From: Lactobacillus equicursoris DSM 19284 = JCM 14600 = CIP 110162
GTDB lineage: Bacteria > Bacillota > Bacilli > Lactobacillales > Lactobacillaceae
Direction of reading: 5' to 3'
DNA: 58,279 nt
Assembly (NCBI RefSeq): GCF_001434815.1
Contig: NZ_AZDU01000006.1
Span: 1 to 58,279, forward strand
Part shown: positions 49,979 to 58,279 of the stretch, piece after piece
Position numbering within the stretch: position 1 is the stretch's first letter
Layout: each line of letters begins with the position of its first letter
Notes under the pieces: model-generated
Database searches by the model: none
Told to the model about the DNA's origin: nothing
What the model saw: the letters and a program-made list of their open reading frames with translations, nothing else
Position numbers and translations under genes: made by a program

Positions 49979-51247
49979 ATGGATAAAAAAGAGCAAAAAA
50001 CATTTCCTGAAAGTCGGGTACAGGCGAAAAAGCGGAAGAAGAAGCTGATCAGAAATTGGATTATCGGCATTCTGACCGTCATCTGTGTGGTGGCGGCTGG
50101 GGTCGGCTTTTATGCTTCCCACCTTTATAAGACTGCGGAAAATGCAGCTAACAAGGCTTATGACAAGGAAAACGCCGTTAAGACTACTTACGGTGAGTTT
50201 AACGGCAAGAAATCCTTTGCCGTCCTCTTGCTAGGGACCGACACCGGGGCCTTGAACCGGACGGAAAAGAAGGGGAATACTGACACGATTATTGTCGTGG
50301 TCGTTAACCCGAAAAAGAAGAACTACACGATGATCTCCATTCCGCGGGATACCATGGCGGACATGGTGGGGGATGATTCAGACGACGTGCAAAAGATCAA
50401 TGCGGCTTACTCCATTGGCGGGGCTAAGATGACCATGAAGACCGTGTCGAGCCTGTTGAACATTCCAGTCAAGTACTACGCTCTGGTTAACATGGGCGGA
50501 CTAATGAAGCTGGTCAGCTATGTTGGCGGGATCTACGTGACGCCAAGCTTGACTTTTACCTATAATGAAATCAAGTTTAAAAAGGGCGTACGGCAGCATC
50601 TGAATGGGCAAGCTGCCTTGGCCTACAGCCGGATGCGCTACGAAGATCCTGAAGGGGACTATGGCCGGCAAAAGCGGCAAAGAGAAGTGATTACCAAGCT
50701 GGTCAAGAAGCTGGCAACAACCGATTCTTTGCAAAACTTCACCAAGATTGCGAATACCCTGTCTTCTAACGTAAAGACCAACTTGAGTTTCTCAGCTCTA
50801 AAGTCAATCTTGGCTAATTACTCTGACTGTACTTCATCAAGCGAAAGCGACTACCTGCACGGCTACAGCGCTTATATTGATGAAGCAGCTTACCAGATCG
50901 CTTCAACCAGTGAACTGCAAAGGATGTCCAACAAGATTAGAAAGCTTTTGGGCTTAAAGACCGAAACGATTTCTAACCGGGAAACCAAGTTAAACGCACT
51001 CAACATCGCTAACGGTTTTAACTTTAATTCCAGCAAGACGCAGAACTACACGATTTATTCAGAATCAAGGACGACCAGCGAAGGCGAAAAGAAGAAATCA
51101 TCATCAAATTCCTCTTCGTCATCATCAGCGACTTCCAGCCAATCCAGCTCGCAAACGGCGTATAATACTAGTAGCAGTAATTCTACTAATTACTATTCGA
51201 ATTACACCTATAGCTACAATACCAATCCATTTTCAGGAGGCTACTAG
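49979..51247 (+). CDS. LytR-CpsA-Psr (LCP) family protein
   Basis: Membrane-anchored ligase of 422 residues that attaches undecaprenyl-linked glycopolymers (teichoic acid, capsule or rhamnose polysaccharide) to peptidoglycan. A basic cytoplasmic tail and one membrane segment (NWIIGILTVICVVAAGVGFY) precede the LCP domain, with FAVLLLGTDT, TDTIIVVVVNP, MISIPRDT and ALAYSRMRYEDPEGDYGRQK carrying the conserved Asp/Arg residues. The C terminus is a Ser/Asn/Tyr-rich tail. TACAAT at 49933-49938 is a candidate -10; no ribosome binding site is clear. The polysaccharide and rml genes of this window are likely sources of its substrate (inferred). Confidence 0.93.
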   Translation: MDKKEQKTFPESRVQAKKRKKKLIRNWIIGILTVICVVAAGVGFYASHLYKTAENAANKAYDKENAVKTTYGEFNGKKSFAVLLLGTDTGALNRTEKKGNTDTIIVVVVNPKKKNYTMISIPRDTMADMVGDDSDDVQKINAAYSIGGAKMTMKTVSSLLNIPVKYYALVNMGGLMKLVSYVGGIYVTPSLTFTYNEIKFKKGVRQHLNGQAALAYSRMRYEDPEGDYGRQKRQREVITKLVKKLATTDSLQNFTKIANTLSSNVKTNLSFSALKSILANYSDCTSSSESDYLHGYSAYIDEAAYQIASTSELQRMSNKIRKLLGLKTETISNRETKLNALNIANGFNFNSSKTQNYTIYSESRTTSEGEKKKSSSNSSSSSSATSSQSSSQTAYNTSSSNSTNYYSNYTYSYNTNPFSGGY

Positions 51248-51864
51248 TGGAAGCGAAGATTATCGCGGTGCTGATTGGCTACATCTTTGGCAACTTCATG
51301 AGTGCCATGTTCGTGGGCAAGTTCTACCTGCACCAGGACCCGACCAAGTTTGGGTCGGGCAATCCGGGCACGGCTAACGTGGGGGCAGTTTTTGGCAAAA
51401 AAGCCGGCATTATGACTTGTGTTGGCGACTTGTTAAAAACTTTGCTAGCCATTGGCCTGGTTTACGCCATCTATCGTCAGCATTTGCTGATTGCCTATAC
51501 GGGCTTAGGGGTGGTGATTGGCCACTGCTTCCCGATTATGAATCATTTCAAGGGTGGCAAGGCGGTCGCCGTCATGGCGATGACTACGGTTTTATATGAT
51601 ACCAAGGCGGGGCTGATCACTTTGCTGATCGCTCTGTTTTTAACGGCCGTCATGCAGAACCTAACCATCCCGCCCCTGGTCTTCATGCTGCTGTTTAGCT
51701 TTTATGAACTAAGCAAGTCAGTTGAAGCGGGTGTGATCTTTTTGATCATTACCGGGATTATGGCTTACAAGTTTAAGAAGGACATTTACGACTTTTTCAC
51801 TGGCCATGGCAAAAGAGTGGATATTTTATACAGTATTAAGAAGAAACTTGGTATTTTAAAGTAA
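51247..51864 (+). CDS. PlsY-like glycerol-3-phosphate acyltransferase
   Basis: Membrane protein of 205 residues with five or so hydrophobic segments. PlsY landmarks are present: FGSGNPGTANV (phosphate-binding loop) and GHCFPI followed by FKGGKAVAVM. It would acylate glycerol-3-phosphate with acyl-phosphate as first step of phospholipid synthesis. The GTG start shares a base with the LCP stop codon and follows AGGAGG, so the two are coupled. It may be a second PlsY copy, or serve the lipid anchor of a glycopolymer; the sequence does not say. Confidence 0.9.
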   Translation: MEAKIIAVLIGYIFGNFMSAMFVGKFYLHQDPTKFGSGNPGTANVGAVFGKKAGIMTCVGDLLKTLLAIGLVYAIYRQHLLIAYTGLGVVIGHCFPIMNHFKGGKAVAVMAMTTVLYDTKAGLITLLIALFLTAVMQNLTIPPLVFMLLFSFYELSKSVEAGVIFLIITGIMAYKFKKDIYDFFTGHGKRVDILYSIKKKLGILK

Positions 51865-51942
51865 ATCTTTAGTATTTCTTCTTATTTGCCCGGTATAATG
51901 AAAAATTGAAAATGCGAAAGAAAGAGAAGTAGTCTGATCACG

Positions 51943-54939
51943 ATGAGTGAACCAATACAATCTAATAAAAAACATAATTTGTTGAAGATCGGCTTTTTGG
52001 TCATCACAGCACTAGTAATCTTGCTGCAGATGTTTAATTTTAAACGTTCGATGATCAGAAGCCCGTATACTTATTTGCGCTATTTGCCCACGACTGCTGA
52101 AAGTGTGACTTGTTGGTTCTTGCCAATGGTTTTTGGGGCAGTCTTTAACAAGCGGAAGTTGCGCTTTAATGAGGGTTTTAAGGCCTGGGCCGTGATGGAG
52201 GCAACCTTAATTGCCTACTACTTGGTCTACTTCATCATGAAACCCGGCCAAATGAACACCTGGTTCTTGTGGGGGATCTTCTTCCCGATCTTGACCTCCA
52301 GCTCGGTCCTCATGACGGGGATTGTTTTTGGCCTCTTAGTCCAGCCAGTGATTTATGATTGGCAGGAAAAGTTTAGCCACAAGCAAAGCTTGATGATCTT
52401 GACCGGCTTGACCTTTTTGGGCTTCGCCCTGTCAGCCGGGACCTACACTTTGAACTACTCAATTTATGGTCTTTACCTGATCCTGCCTTTTGCCTGGGGG
52501 ATGTTCTTGGGCCGGATCAAATGGACTGCTAAGAGAACGATTTTGTCCATTTTGGCTGGGGCAGTTGCCTTTGTTTCTGTAGAAGTTGGCGTACCTGGCT
52601 TTGATGCTGTCTACTGGTCACAAGTCCTGCAGGGCAAAGCCATCAATGGATCATGGAACGAATTGTTCCTGATCAATGTAACCTCGCCATTTATCTGCTT
52701 GATGGCTTTAGCGGCTTTTGCCATTGCCCGAAAGGCCATCAAGACCTTGGAAGAAAAAGACTTAAGCTTCCTGGTCATCTTGATTGTCTTCATGCAGGCA
52801 CCAGCTGCGCACAAGTTCATGGCCTCGCTAAAATACGGTACTGGCAGCCGTCAGCTCAACCGCTTGATTACTATCTTGATCATGTTTGCCATTGCCATTG
52901 TTTGGCACTTTGTTCTAGACCGCTACCTCTTCCGCTTCAAGCCAGTTAAGCGGATAAACAAGTTCTTGTATGAAACCAAGAGCTTTGGGGATGTTGTCGA
53001 ATGCTGCTTCAACCGGGTTTGGGGCTTTATCAAGTACCACCGAACCAATCTGCTGACTTGGACCTTCTTCTTTATTTTAGCGTTTGCTTCCTTCTTGATT
53101 GAATCTGATAATCTGCGGATTCAAATTACTACGGCTGCTAACGTTAATGCTGTCGTTTGGTTGGTCGGAACCAAACTTGGCCCTCTGGTACTGACGACGA
53201 TCTTTGTTGATGCCTTATTCACCATTCTTTATTTTGTGACGACGCGCTACTGGGTATCAATCATTACGACTACAACTGTCGTTTTGGCTTGGGCGATTGC
53301 TAACAAGATCAAGTTGAACTTGCGTGGGGAACCAATTTATCCAAGTGAATTGTCAGAAGTAACCAACGCTGATAGCTTGCTGAGTATGATTGGTGGACAA
53401 AAGACCTTGATCATGATTTTGATCGGTTTAGCTGCGGTTATTGCGCTGATCGTCTTTTGCGAAATTAAGTTTAAGGTGAAAAAGCGTGGCAACTGGAAGC
53501 GGCGTGGCCTCTGGGCTTTAGCTAGTCTTGCTTTGTTTATGACGCCTCTTTGGTTTAACCACCAAGGAACTCCGATTTACTACCTAAGCGGAGCTTTTGG
53601 CAACAGACAATCCTTCAGAAACCCTGAAAGAGATATCCAAGTCAACGGGCCAATTTTAAACTCTTTGAACTACATTGACTTGCAGATCATGGACAAGCCA
53701 GAAAATTACTCTCAGAGCCAAATTACCAAGCTCTACCAGAAGTATCAAAAGCTGGCTGACCAGATCAACAAGACCAGAAAGAACAACTTGTCCGATCAAA
53801 CCGTGATCTTCAACTTGAGTGAAAGTTTCATGGACCCAACTACCTTCCCAACCATCAAGTTTGCCAAGGGGACTAAGGATCCAATTCCATACATCCACTC
53901 TTTGAAGAACTCTACTACTTACGGGACCATGCTGAGTGCTGGTTACGGCGGCGGGACGGCCAACATGGAATGGGAATCCCTGACTGGCTTTAACATGGGG
54001 GCCTTCAGCACTAGCTTGACTCCATACGTTCAAGTCGTGCCACAATACAAGTACTACCCAACCATTGGGGCTAACTTTACTTATTCTTCAGCCGTTCACC
54101 CATTCATCGGGACTTACTACTCCAGAATTGAAGACTACAAGCGGTTCAAGTTTAACAAGTTTGTCTACATTGGTTCTAAGTACAAGATCATCGATCAAAA
54201 GAAGCTGGGGACTAACTCTTACAACTCTGACTTCACCACTTACGCTAATGGCTTGAAGCAGATCAACTCTCGCAAGGGGGGCCAGTTTATCAACCTGATC
54301 TCCATTCAAAACCACATGCCATACAACAACTGGTATCCAAAGAACTACTACGCTGGTAAGATCTCAGGTGACCTCTTCAGCGATGGCGACGTGCGGACCC
54401 AGATGGCAACTTATGTAATGGGGACCCACTACACTGACCAAGCAGTTAAGAAGTTCATCAAGCAGATCGACAAGATTAAGAAGCCAATTACCATGGTCTT
54501 CTACGGGGACCACTACCCATCAATCGTTTCTCAATCTTACACGTCTAAGTACCCAGTTGAAATGCACTCAACGCGCTACTTTATCTACTCCAACAAGTAT
54601 GCGCGTCAGCACGGGGCTAAGGCAAAGCTGACTTCTAAGACCAACTACGTCAACACTAGTGACTTCATCGCTATGCTGTTGGAACAAACCAACAGCAAGG
54701 TAACGGCATATCAAGCCTTGCTGACGGAAGTTCACAAGAAGCTGCCAGCTTTGACCATTTCCTACTCTGATGACTCCGGCTTCACGCTGGTTGACCAGAA
54801 GGGCAAGGAAGTTGATCCAAAGACCTTGACCAGCTCACAGCAAGCTCTGCTGAAGGATTACGAACTGATCCAATACGACATGACTGCCGGCAGCGCTTAT
54901 GCTTTGAAGATTAAGGGTTTTTACACGATGAAAAAATAG
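51943..54939 (+). CDS. LTA synthase-family protein with an additional N-terminal membrane module
   Basis: A 998-residue membrane enzyme; usual LtaS proteins have about 600-700 residues. Residues 1-330 contain about ten hydrophobic segments of no family I can name. Residues about 365-560 hold a second, LtaS-like set of five segments. The sulfatase-fold domain (about 610-930) follows outside the membrane, with NLSESFMD (Glu627), the catalytic-threonine motif GYGGGTANMEWE (Thr672) and FYGDHYPS (Asp856, His857). It probably adds glycerol-phosphate units to a lipid or glycan anchor. TATAAT at 51894-51899 is the likely -10. It follows LCP and PlsY-like genes, an envelope cluster. Confidence 0.88.
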   Translation: MSEPIQSNKKHNLLKIGFLVITALVILLQMFNFKRSMIRSPYTYLRYLPTTAESVTCWFLPMVFGAVFNKRKLRFNEGFKAWAVMEATLIAYYLVYFIMKPGQMNTWFLWGIFFPILTSSSVLMTGIVFGLLVQPVIYDWQEKFSHKQSLMILTGLTFLGFALSAGTYTLNYSIYGLYLILPFAWGMFLGRIKWTAKRTILSILAGAVAFVSVEVGVPGFDAVYWSQVLQGKAINGSWNELFLINVTSPFICLMALAAFAIARKAIKTLEEKDLSFLVILIVFMQAPAAHKFMASLKYGTGSRQLNRLITILIMFAIAIVWHFVLDRYLFRFKPVKRINKFLYETKSFGDVVECCFNRVWGFIKYHRTNLLTWTFFFILAFASFLIESDNLRIQITTAANVNAVVWLVGTKLGPLVLTTIFVDALFTILYFVTTRYWVSIITTTTVVLAWAIANKIKLNLRGEPIYPSELSEVTNADSLLSMIGGQKTLIMILIGLAAVIALIVFCEIKFKVKKRGNWKRRGLWALASLALFMTPLWFNHQGTPIYYLSGAFGNRQSFRNPERDIQVNGPILNSLNYIDLQIMDKPENYSQSQITKLYQKYQKLADQINKTRKNNLSDQTVIFNLSESFMDPTTFPTIKFAKGTKDPIPYIHSLKNSTTYGTMLSAGYGGGTANMEWESLTGFNMGAFSTSLTPYVQVVPQYKYYPTIGANFTYSSAVHPFIGTYYSRIEDYKRFKFNKFVYIGSKYKIIDQKKLGTNSYNSDFTTYANGLKQINSRKGGQFINLISIQNHMPYNNWYPKNYYAGKISGDLFSDGDVRTQMATYVMGTHYTDQAVKKFIKQIDKIKKPITMVFYGDHYPSIVSQSYTSKYPVEMHSTRYFIYSNKYARQHGAKAKLTSKTNYVNTSDFIAMLLEQTNSKVTAYQALLTEVHKKLPALTISYSDDSGFTLVDQKGKEVDPKTLTSSQQALLKDYELIQYDMTAGSAYALKIKGFYTMKK

Positions 54940-54961
54940 ACTAATTCTAAATTAGGAAAGA

Positions 54962-54994
54962 GTAGGAAGACAATTTAAGTTTTCCTACTTTTTT
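54962..54994 (+). terminator. Terminator of the LTA synthase-like gene
   Basis: Stem AGTAGGAAGAC/GTTTTCCTACT with loop AATTTAA, followed by six T. Confidence 0.85.
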
Positions 54995-55016
54995 GTTAGA
55001 CAACAATGGTTTAGCG

Positions 55017-56726
55017 ATGCAAAGAAAAATAAAAAAGGCCTGGGATTGCTTGTGGCCGTTATTAACAGTAATGTTGCTGACCACAATCATTATTTGGCCG
55101 CAGCTTACGAGCAAAAGAGTGATTATTGTTAGAGACGCTGGCTTTTACTTTGGTCGTTTCTATGATGCAGCCATGCAGATTAAGACGGGCCACTACAGCT
55201 TTTTTCAAACTAATTACGGCTTTCAGCAAAGCGGCCGGGTGATTAATGCGCTATATGGCCCCTTATTTGCCTACTTTAACGGGGCTCTGCTTTTGCTATG
55301 CAACAACTGGTTTACCTATCAGGTTGTCAGCATCTATCTGCTCTGTCTAGTGGCGGCTGGAAGTATGCTGCTGCTGCTGCACTATAGCGGCGTCAAGAAA
55401 GTGATCAGTGTCTTAATCAGCCTGATTTACCTGAATATCGGCTTAATTCCCGCCTTCATCAACGCCAGTTCTTTTGGCGGCTGGGGACAGGCGCTCATGC
55501 CGCTAGTCTTGCTAAATGGCTGGCGAATGGTCAAGGATCCAAAGAAGCCAATTAATTGGCTCTGGCTCGGCAGCACTATGGGACTGCTCTTGCAGGTCCA
55601 CCTGTTAAGTGCCTTGCTGGCCTGCTTGCTGTTAGCACCCTTCTTTTTGTTGGCATTGATCAAGCGCAAAAAGGTCTGGAAGGACTTTTTTAAAGCAGTT
55701 GCCTTAGCGGCAGTCTTAGGATCAAATACCATCTTAGCCTTGCTTTGGCTGTCAGCGACCAACCAGTTAGCCAGTCCAGACGCCTACAACCTGGCAGTCA
55801 GCGGCCTTAAACTGGTCAGCCAGCAAACCCAGCTGGGTAACAGCTATGGTCAAATTTTGCCGGTATTTGCGCTTTTGATTGCTATTGATTTTGCAGGCAA
55901 CTTGCTTTTGAAGCAAAAAGGGCCAGCTGAGATACTGTTACTAGCCTGGTCAATGGTTTTATTGCTAATTGCATCAAACTATTTCCCTTGGGGCTATGTG
56001 CAAAAGCAGCTGCCGTTTTTAGCTACGAACTTCCAGTTTCCCTTTCGCTTGGTGACGATCATTTACCCGATGCTGCTCCTGTCTGTTGCCTTGACGGTTC
56101 AAAAAGTTTTGACCAAAAAGAATTTACCGATATTTGCTGCGGTTTTAGCAGCCTTGCTTTTTTTACTGGCACGGCCTGTATACCAGACTAACCAGCTAAG
56201 GACCCAGAAGCTCAGCCCAAAGAAGCTGCTGCAGACAAAATTGGCTAGACAGGGCTTGGACCCACTGCTTTCGGTCCTGAATTATGGTAGCCAGGCTGAC
56301 TACTTGCCGGTGGTTAAAAAGGGTCCAGATATCGGTAAGGCTTACCGTAAGCAGATCGCCAGCCGCTGGCAAAGCTTTGGTCATCAGGTTTTGCCGAGAG
56401 GCAAGCAGCAGCTTAGCTGGACCAGCAAAGGTGGCAAGGTTATTTTGCCGCTAGTTGCCTACCAGCAAAGCCAGGTTGCCTTGAACGGGAAGGCGGTTAA
56501 AAAGCTAACCCGCAAGAGCGGTGGCTTCCCTGTCGTTGAAGCCAAGAAGGGGAAAAATACAGCCGTGCTGACCTTTGGCATTCCCCTGTGGGGGCAAGTG
56601 GTCATTTTGGGATGCTGGCTGTCTTGGCTGCTGCTGGCAAGCTTTTTCCTGATAAAGAGCTTGACCTTGGCGCGGAATCATGTTATTTTTATGTTTATAA
56701 AACGCCAGAAAACAGTAGGAGTTTGA
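55017..56726 (+). CDS. Large polytopic membrane protein, possible GT-C-like glycosyltransferase
   Basis: A membrane protein of about 569 residues. One N-terminal segment is followed by an extracellular region with RDAGFYFGRFYDAAMQIKTG and NYGFQQSGRVINALYGPLFA, then about ten more segments to residue 385, an external soluble domain (about 390-530) and a last membrane segment. This layout and the acidic first loop resemble YfhO/GT-C-type transferases using polyprenyl-linked sugars. The start is uncertain: TTG 54993 lies in the upstream terminator, so I use ATG 55017, although neither has a ribosome binding site. No separate promoter is evident, so read-through may be needed. Confidence 0.75.
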   Translation: MQRKIKKAWDCLWPLLTVMLLTTIIIWPQLTSKRVIIVRDAGFYFGRFYDAAMQIKTGHYSFFQTNYGFQQSGRVINALYGPLFAYFNGALLLLCNNWFTYQVVSIYLLCLVAAGSMLLLLHYSGVKKVISVLISLIYLNIGLIPAFINASSFGGWGQALMPLVLLNGWRMVKDPKKPINWLWLGSTMGLLLQVHLLSALLACLLLAPFFLLALIKRKKVWKDFFKAVALAAVLGSNTILALLWLSATNQLASPDAYNLAVSGLKLVSQQTQLGNSYGQILPVFALLIAIDFAGNLLLKQKGPAEILLLAWSMVLLLIASNYFPWGYVQKQLPFLATNFQFPFRLVTIIYPMLLLSVALTVQKVLTKKNLPIFAAVLAALLFLLARPVYQTNQLRTQKLSPKKLLQTKLARQGLDPLLSVLNYGSQADYLPVVKKGPDIGKAYRKQIASRWQSFGHQVLPRGKQQLSWTSKGGKVILPLVAYQQSQVALNGKAVKKLTRKSGGFPVVEAKKGKNTAVLTFGIPLWGQVVILGCWLSWLLLASFFLIKSLTLARNHVIFMFIKRQKTVGV

Positions 56727-56729
56727 CTC

Positions 56730-56908
56730 AGCGTTCAGAGAACTAGCGGGTGGTGCAAGCTAGGCAGGTCAAATGGCCGAAATACGGCGCGGGGCAAGGG
56801 CCTCGTTAATCTCCCTTGGTAAGGCACAATTGTGCAAACGTGGGTGGTACCACGGCTAAAGCAGAACTTAGTCGTCCCTTGGATCGATGATCCAGGGGGC
56901 GTTTTTTA
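56730..56908 (+). promoter_or_regulatory. T-box riboswitch of tyrS
   Basis: A tRNA-sensing leader. AGAGAAC (56737-56743) starts stem I; a UAC tyrosine specifier codon lies at 56783-56785 in the AAATACGGCG bulge; the T-box antiterminator sequence GTGGGTGGTACCACG occurs at 56840-56854. The competing terminator is CGTCCCTTGGATC/GATCCAGGGGGCG (56873-56901) followed by TTTTTT. Uncharged tRNA-Tyr should stabilise the antiterminator and allow tyrS transcription. Confidence 0.95.
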
Positions 56909-56920
56909 TTGGAGGTAAAA

Positions 56921-58186
56921 ATGGCTAATTTTGACATTTTGGAAGATTTGAAATGGCGCGGCGCCATCAACCAGGAAACTGACGAAGAAGGCTTAAGAGA
57001 CTACTTGGCCAAGCATGACGACCTGGCTCTTTACTGCGGGACCGACCCAACTGGGGATTCGCTGCACATTGGGCACTTGATTCCCTTCATGATCTTGAAG
57101 AGATTCCAATTGGCCGGTTACAAGCCAGTGATCATCATTGGTGGGGGTACCGGGTCAATCGGTGACCCATCAGGCCGGTCTACGGAACGGATTTTGCAAT
57201 CAGAAGAAACCATCCACAAGAACGAAGAAGCCTTGACTAGCCAAATGGTGAAGCTTTTTGGCACGGAAAACTTCCGCATCGTCAACAACCGCGAATGGTT
57301 GGGCAAGATGACCCTGCTGGAATTCCTTCGCGACTACGGCAAGCTCTTCCAAGTCAACAACATGCTGAACAAGGAAGTGGTAGCTAGCCGCTTGGAAAAC
57401 GGGATTTCCTTCACTGAATTCTCCTACCAAATCCTGCAGGCCATCGACTTCTACATCCTGAACCGGGACTACGGCGTGCAAATGCAGATCGGTGGGGCCG
57501 ACCAGTGGGGCAACATCACGGCCGGTATCGACTTGATCCACCGCTTGGAAGGGGCAGACCGGCCAGCCTTTGGTTTGACCATTCCGTTGATGCTGAAGGC
57601 TGACGGGACTAAGTTCGGCAAGTCAGCTGGCGGTGCCGTTTGGCTGGACCCAGAAAAGACCAGCCCTTACGAATTCTACCAATTCTGGATCAACCAAGAT
57701 GACCGCGACGTGGTTAAGTACCTAAAGTACTTTACTTTCCTCAGTCACGAAGAAATCAACGCCTTGGAAGAAAAGGTTAAGACTGAACCTTGGAAGCGGG
57801 AAGCTCAAAAGAAGCTGGCTGAAGAAGTAACCAAGTTCGTGCACGGCGAAGCAGGCCTGGCGGAAGCGCAAACCGTTACTAACGCCCTGTTCTTTGGCAA
57901 CGTTAAGGAGTTGACGACTAAGCAAGTGGAAACTGCCTTGGCCAAGGCGCCAAGTGCTGATGCCACTAGCGAGAAGAAGAATCTGGTAGACTTTTTGATC
58001 GATACTAAGATCGAAAGCTCCAAGCGCCAAGCCCGTGAAGACATCAACAATGGTGCCATCTACGTTAACGGCGACCGGGTACAAGATGTGGACTTCGTCG
58101 TTGACCCAGCTGCTGCCTTTGATGGCAAGTTCGTCATCATCCGCAAGGGTAAGAAGAAGTACACTTTGGTTCATGTAAAGGACTAA
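56921..58186 (+). CDS. tyrS: Tyrosyl-tRNA synthetase
   Basis: Charges tRNA-Tyr with tyrosine. The 421-residue product has the class I signatures HIGH (His49-His52) and KFGKS (Lys231-Ser235), DPTGDSLHIGHL around the first, and a C-terminal S4-like RNA-binding domain (SKRQAREDINNGAIYVNGDR). The start is ATG 56921 after TTGGAGG; an upstream in-frame TTG overlaps that signal. Expression should be controlled by the T-box just upstream. A terminator follows. Confidence 0.98.
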   Translation: MANFDILEDLKWRGAINQETDEEGLRDYLAKHDDLALYCGTDPTGDSLHIGHLIPFMILKRFQLAGYKPVIIIGGGTGSIGDPSGRSTERILQSEETIHKNEEALTSQMVKLFGTENFRIVNNREWLGKMTLLEFLRDYGKLFQVNNMLNKEVVASRLENGISFTEFSYQILQAIDFYILNRDYGVQMQIGGADQWGNITAGIDLIHRLEGADRPAFGLTIPLMLKADGTKFGKSAGGAVWLDPEKTSPYEFYQFWINQDDRDVVKYLKYFTFLSHEEINALEEKVKTEPWKREAQKKLAEEVTKFVHGEAGLAEAQTVTNALFFGNVKELTTKQVETALAKAPSADATSEKKNLVDFLIDTKIESSKRQAREDINNGAIYVNGDRVQDVDFVVDPAAAFDGKFVIIRKGKKKYTLVHVKD

Positions 58187-58194
58187 TTATCATG

Positions 58195-58230
58195 GAAAAA
58201 GGACTCGTTTTAGTTGAACGGGTCCTTTTT
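58195..58230 (+). terminator. Terminator of tyrS
   Basis: Stem AAAAAGGACTCGTTT/AACGGGTCCTTTTT with short loop TAGTTG and a T run. The last 49 bp of the window show no further feature. Confidence 0.85.
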
Positions 58231-58279
58231 TGGGTGGATATTGGCCCGAATTTTACTCAACTAAATTGATTTTTGAAAA

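Overview
The window looks like a chromosomal segment of a Lactobacillus of the L. delbrueckii type. This rests on roughly balanced GC with G/C-rich third codon positions, AGGAGG-type ribosome binding sites, a D-aspartate ligase gene (L-Lys/D-Asp peptidoglycan cross-bridge), two autolysins ending in lactobacillar surface-layer-type (SLAP) repeats, PepO, a class III ribonucleotide reductase and a tyrS T-box. There is no rRNA, tRNA, complete insertion sequence, prophage or CRISPR array. The species is an inference from gene content, not a database match.

Layout. 1-226: array of 42-bp direct repeats. 336-4236: an Opp-type peptide-binding lipoprotein (minus strand), an acidic protein of unknown function and a metallophosphoesterase. 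4330-7605: asnB plus a D-aspartate ligase, probably the cross-bridge synthesis/amidation pair. 7823-13152: a small ORF with a built-in terminator, then nrdD-nrdG, a DUF59/DUF1858 Fe-S assembly-like protein and a DUF438/hemerythrin/PAS protein; the nrdD promoter region carries an NrdR-like box and three DnaA-box-like sites. 13249-26909: MFS exporter, glutaredoxin-like protein, PepO, Kup potassium transporter, several unknown small or surface proteins, a glucosaminidase and an amidase with SLAP repeats, and a CPA2-type antiporter. 26933-28189: a degenerate stretch with the remnant of a GHKL (AgrC-like) histidine kinase, palindromes and a possible short transcript. 28189-29903: a membrane protein coupled to an EndA-like secreted nuclease.

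30060-40506 is a divergent surface-polysaccharide locus. The minus strand carries licD-licA-licC-licB (a phosphocholine pathway; licD and licA each carry one single-base frameshift), then a priming sugar-phosphate transferase and a DUF1972/GT4 rhamnosyltransferase with an apparent CTG start. The plus strand carries two glycosyltransferase-like genes, a Wzy-like polymerase and a Wzx flippase. No Wzd/Wze chain-length kinase genes are present. 40612-46346 holds a glycerol facilitator, a MerR-methyltransferase fusion and the complete dTDP-L-rhamnose operon rmlBACD behind a promoter with a 19-bp spacer. 46570-58186 holds msrB, an oxidoreductase, a lipoprotein, gpmA, an LCP ligase, a PlsY-like acyltransferase, a 998-residue LTA-synthase-like protein with an extra membrane module, a large membrane protein, and tyrS behind a T-box riboswitch.

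The common theme is the cell envelope: cross-bridge synthesis, autolysins, rhamnose-containing polysaccharide, LCP attachment and polyglycerol-phosphate synthesis. The most unusual parts are the phosphocholine (lic) module in its partly decayed state, the MerR-methyltransferase fusion next to the rml operon, and the DnaA-box cluster at the nrdD operon.
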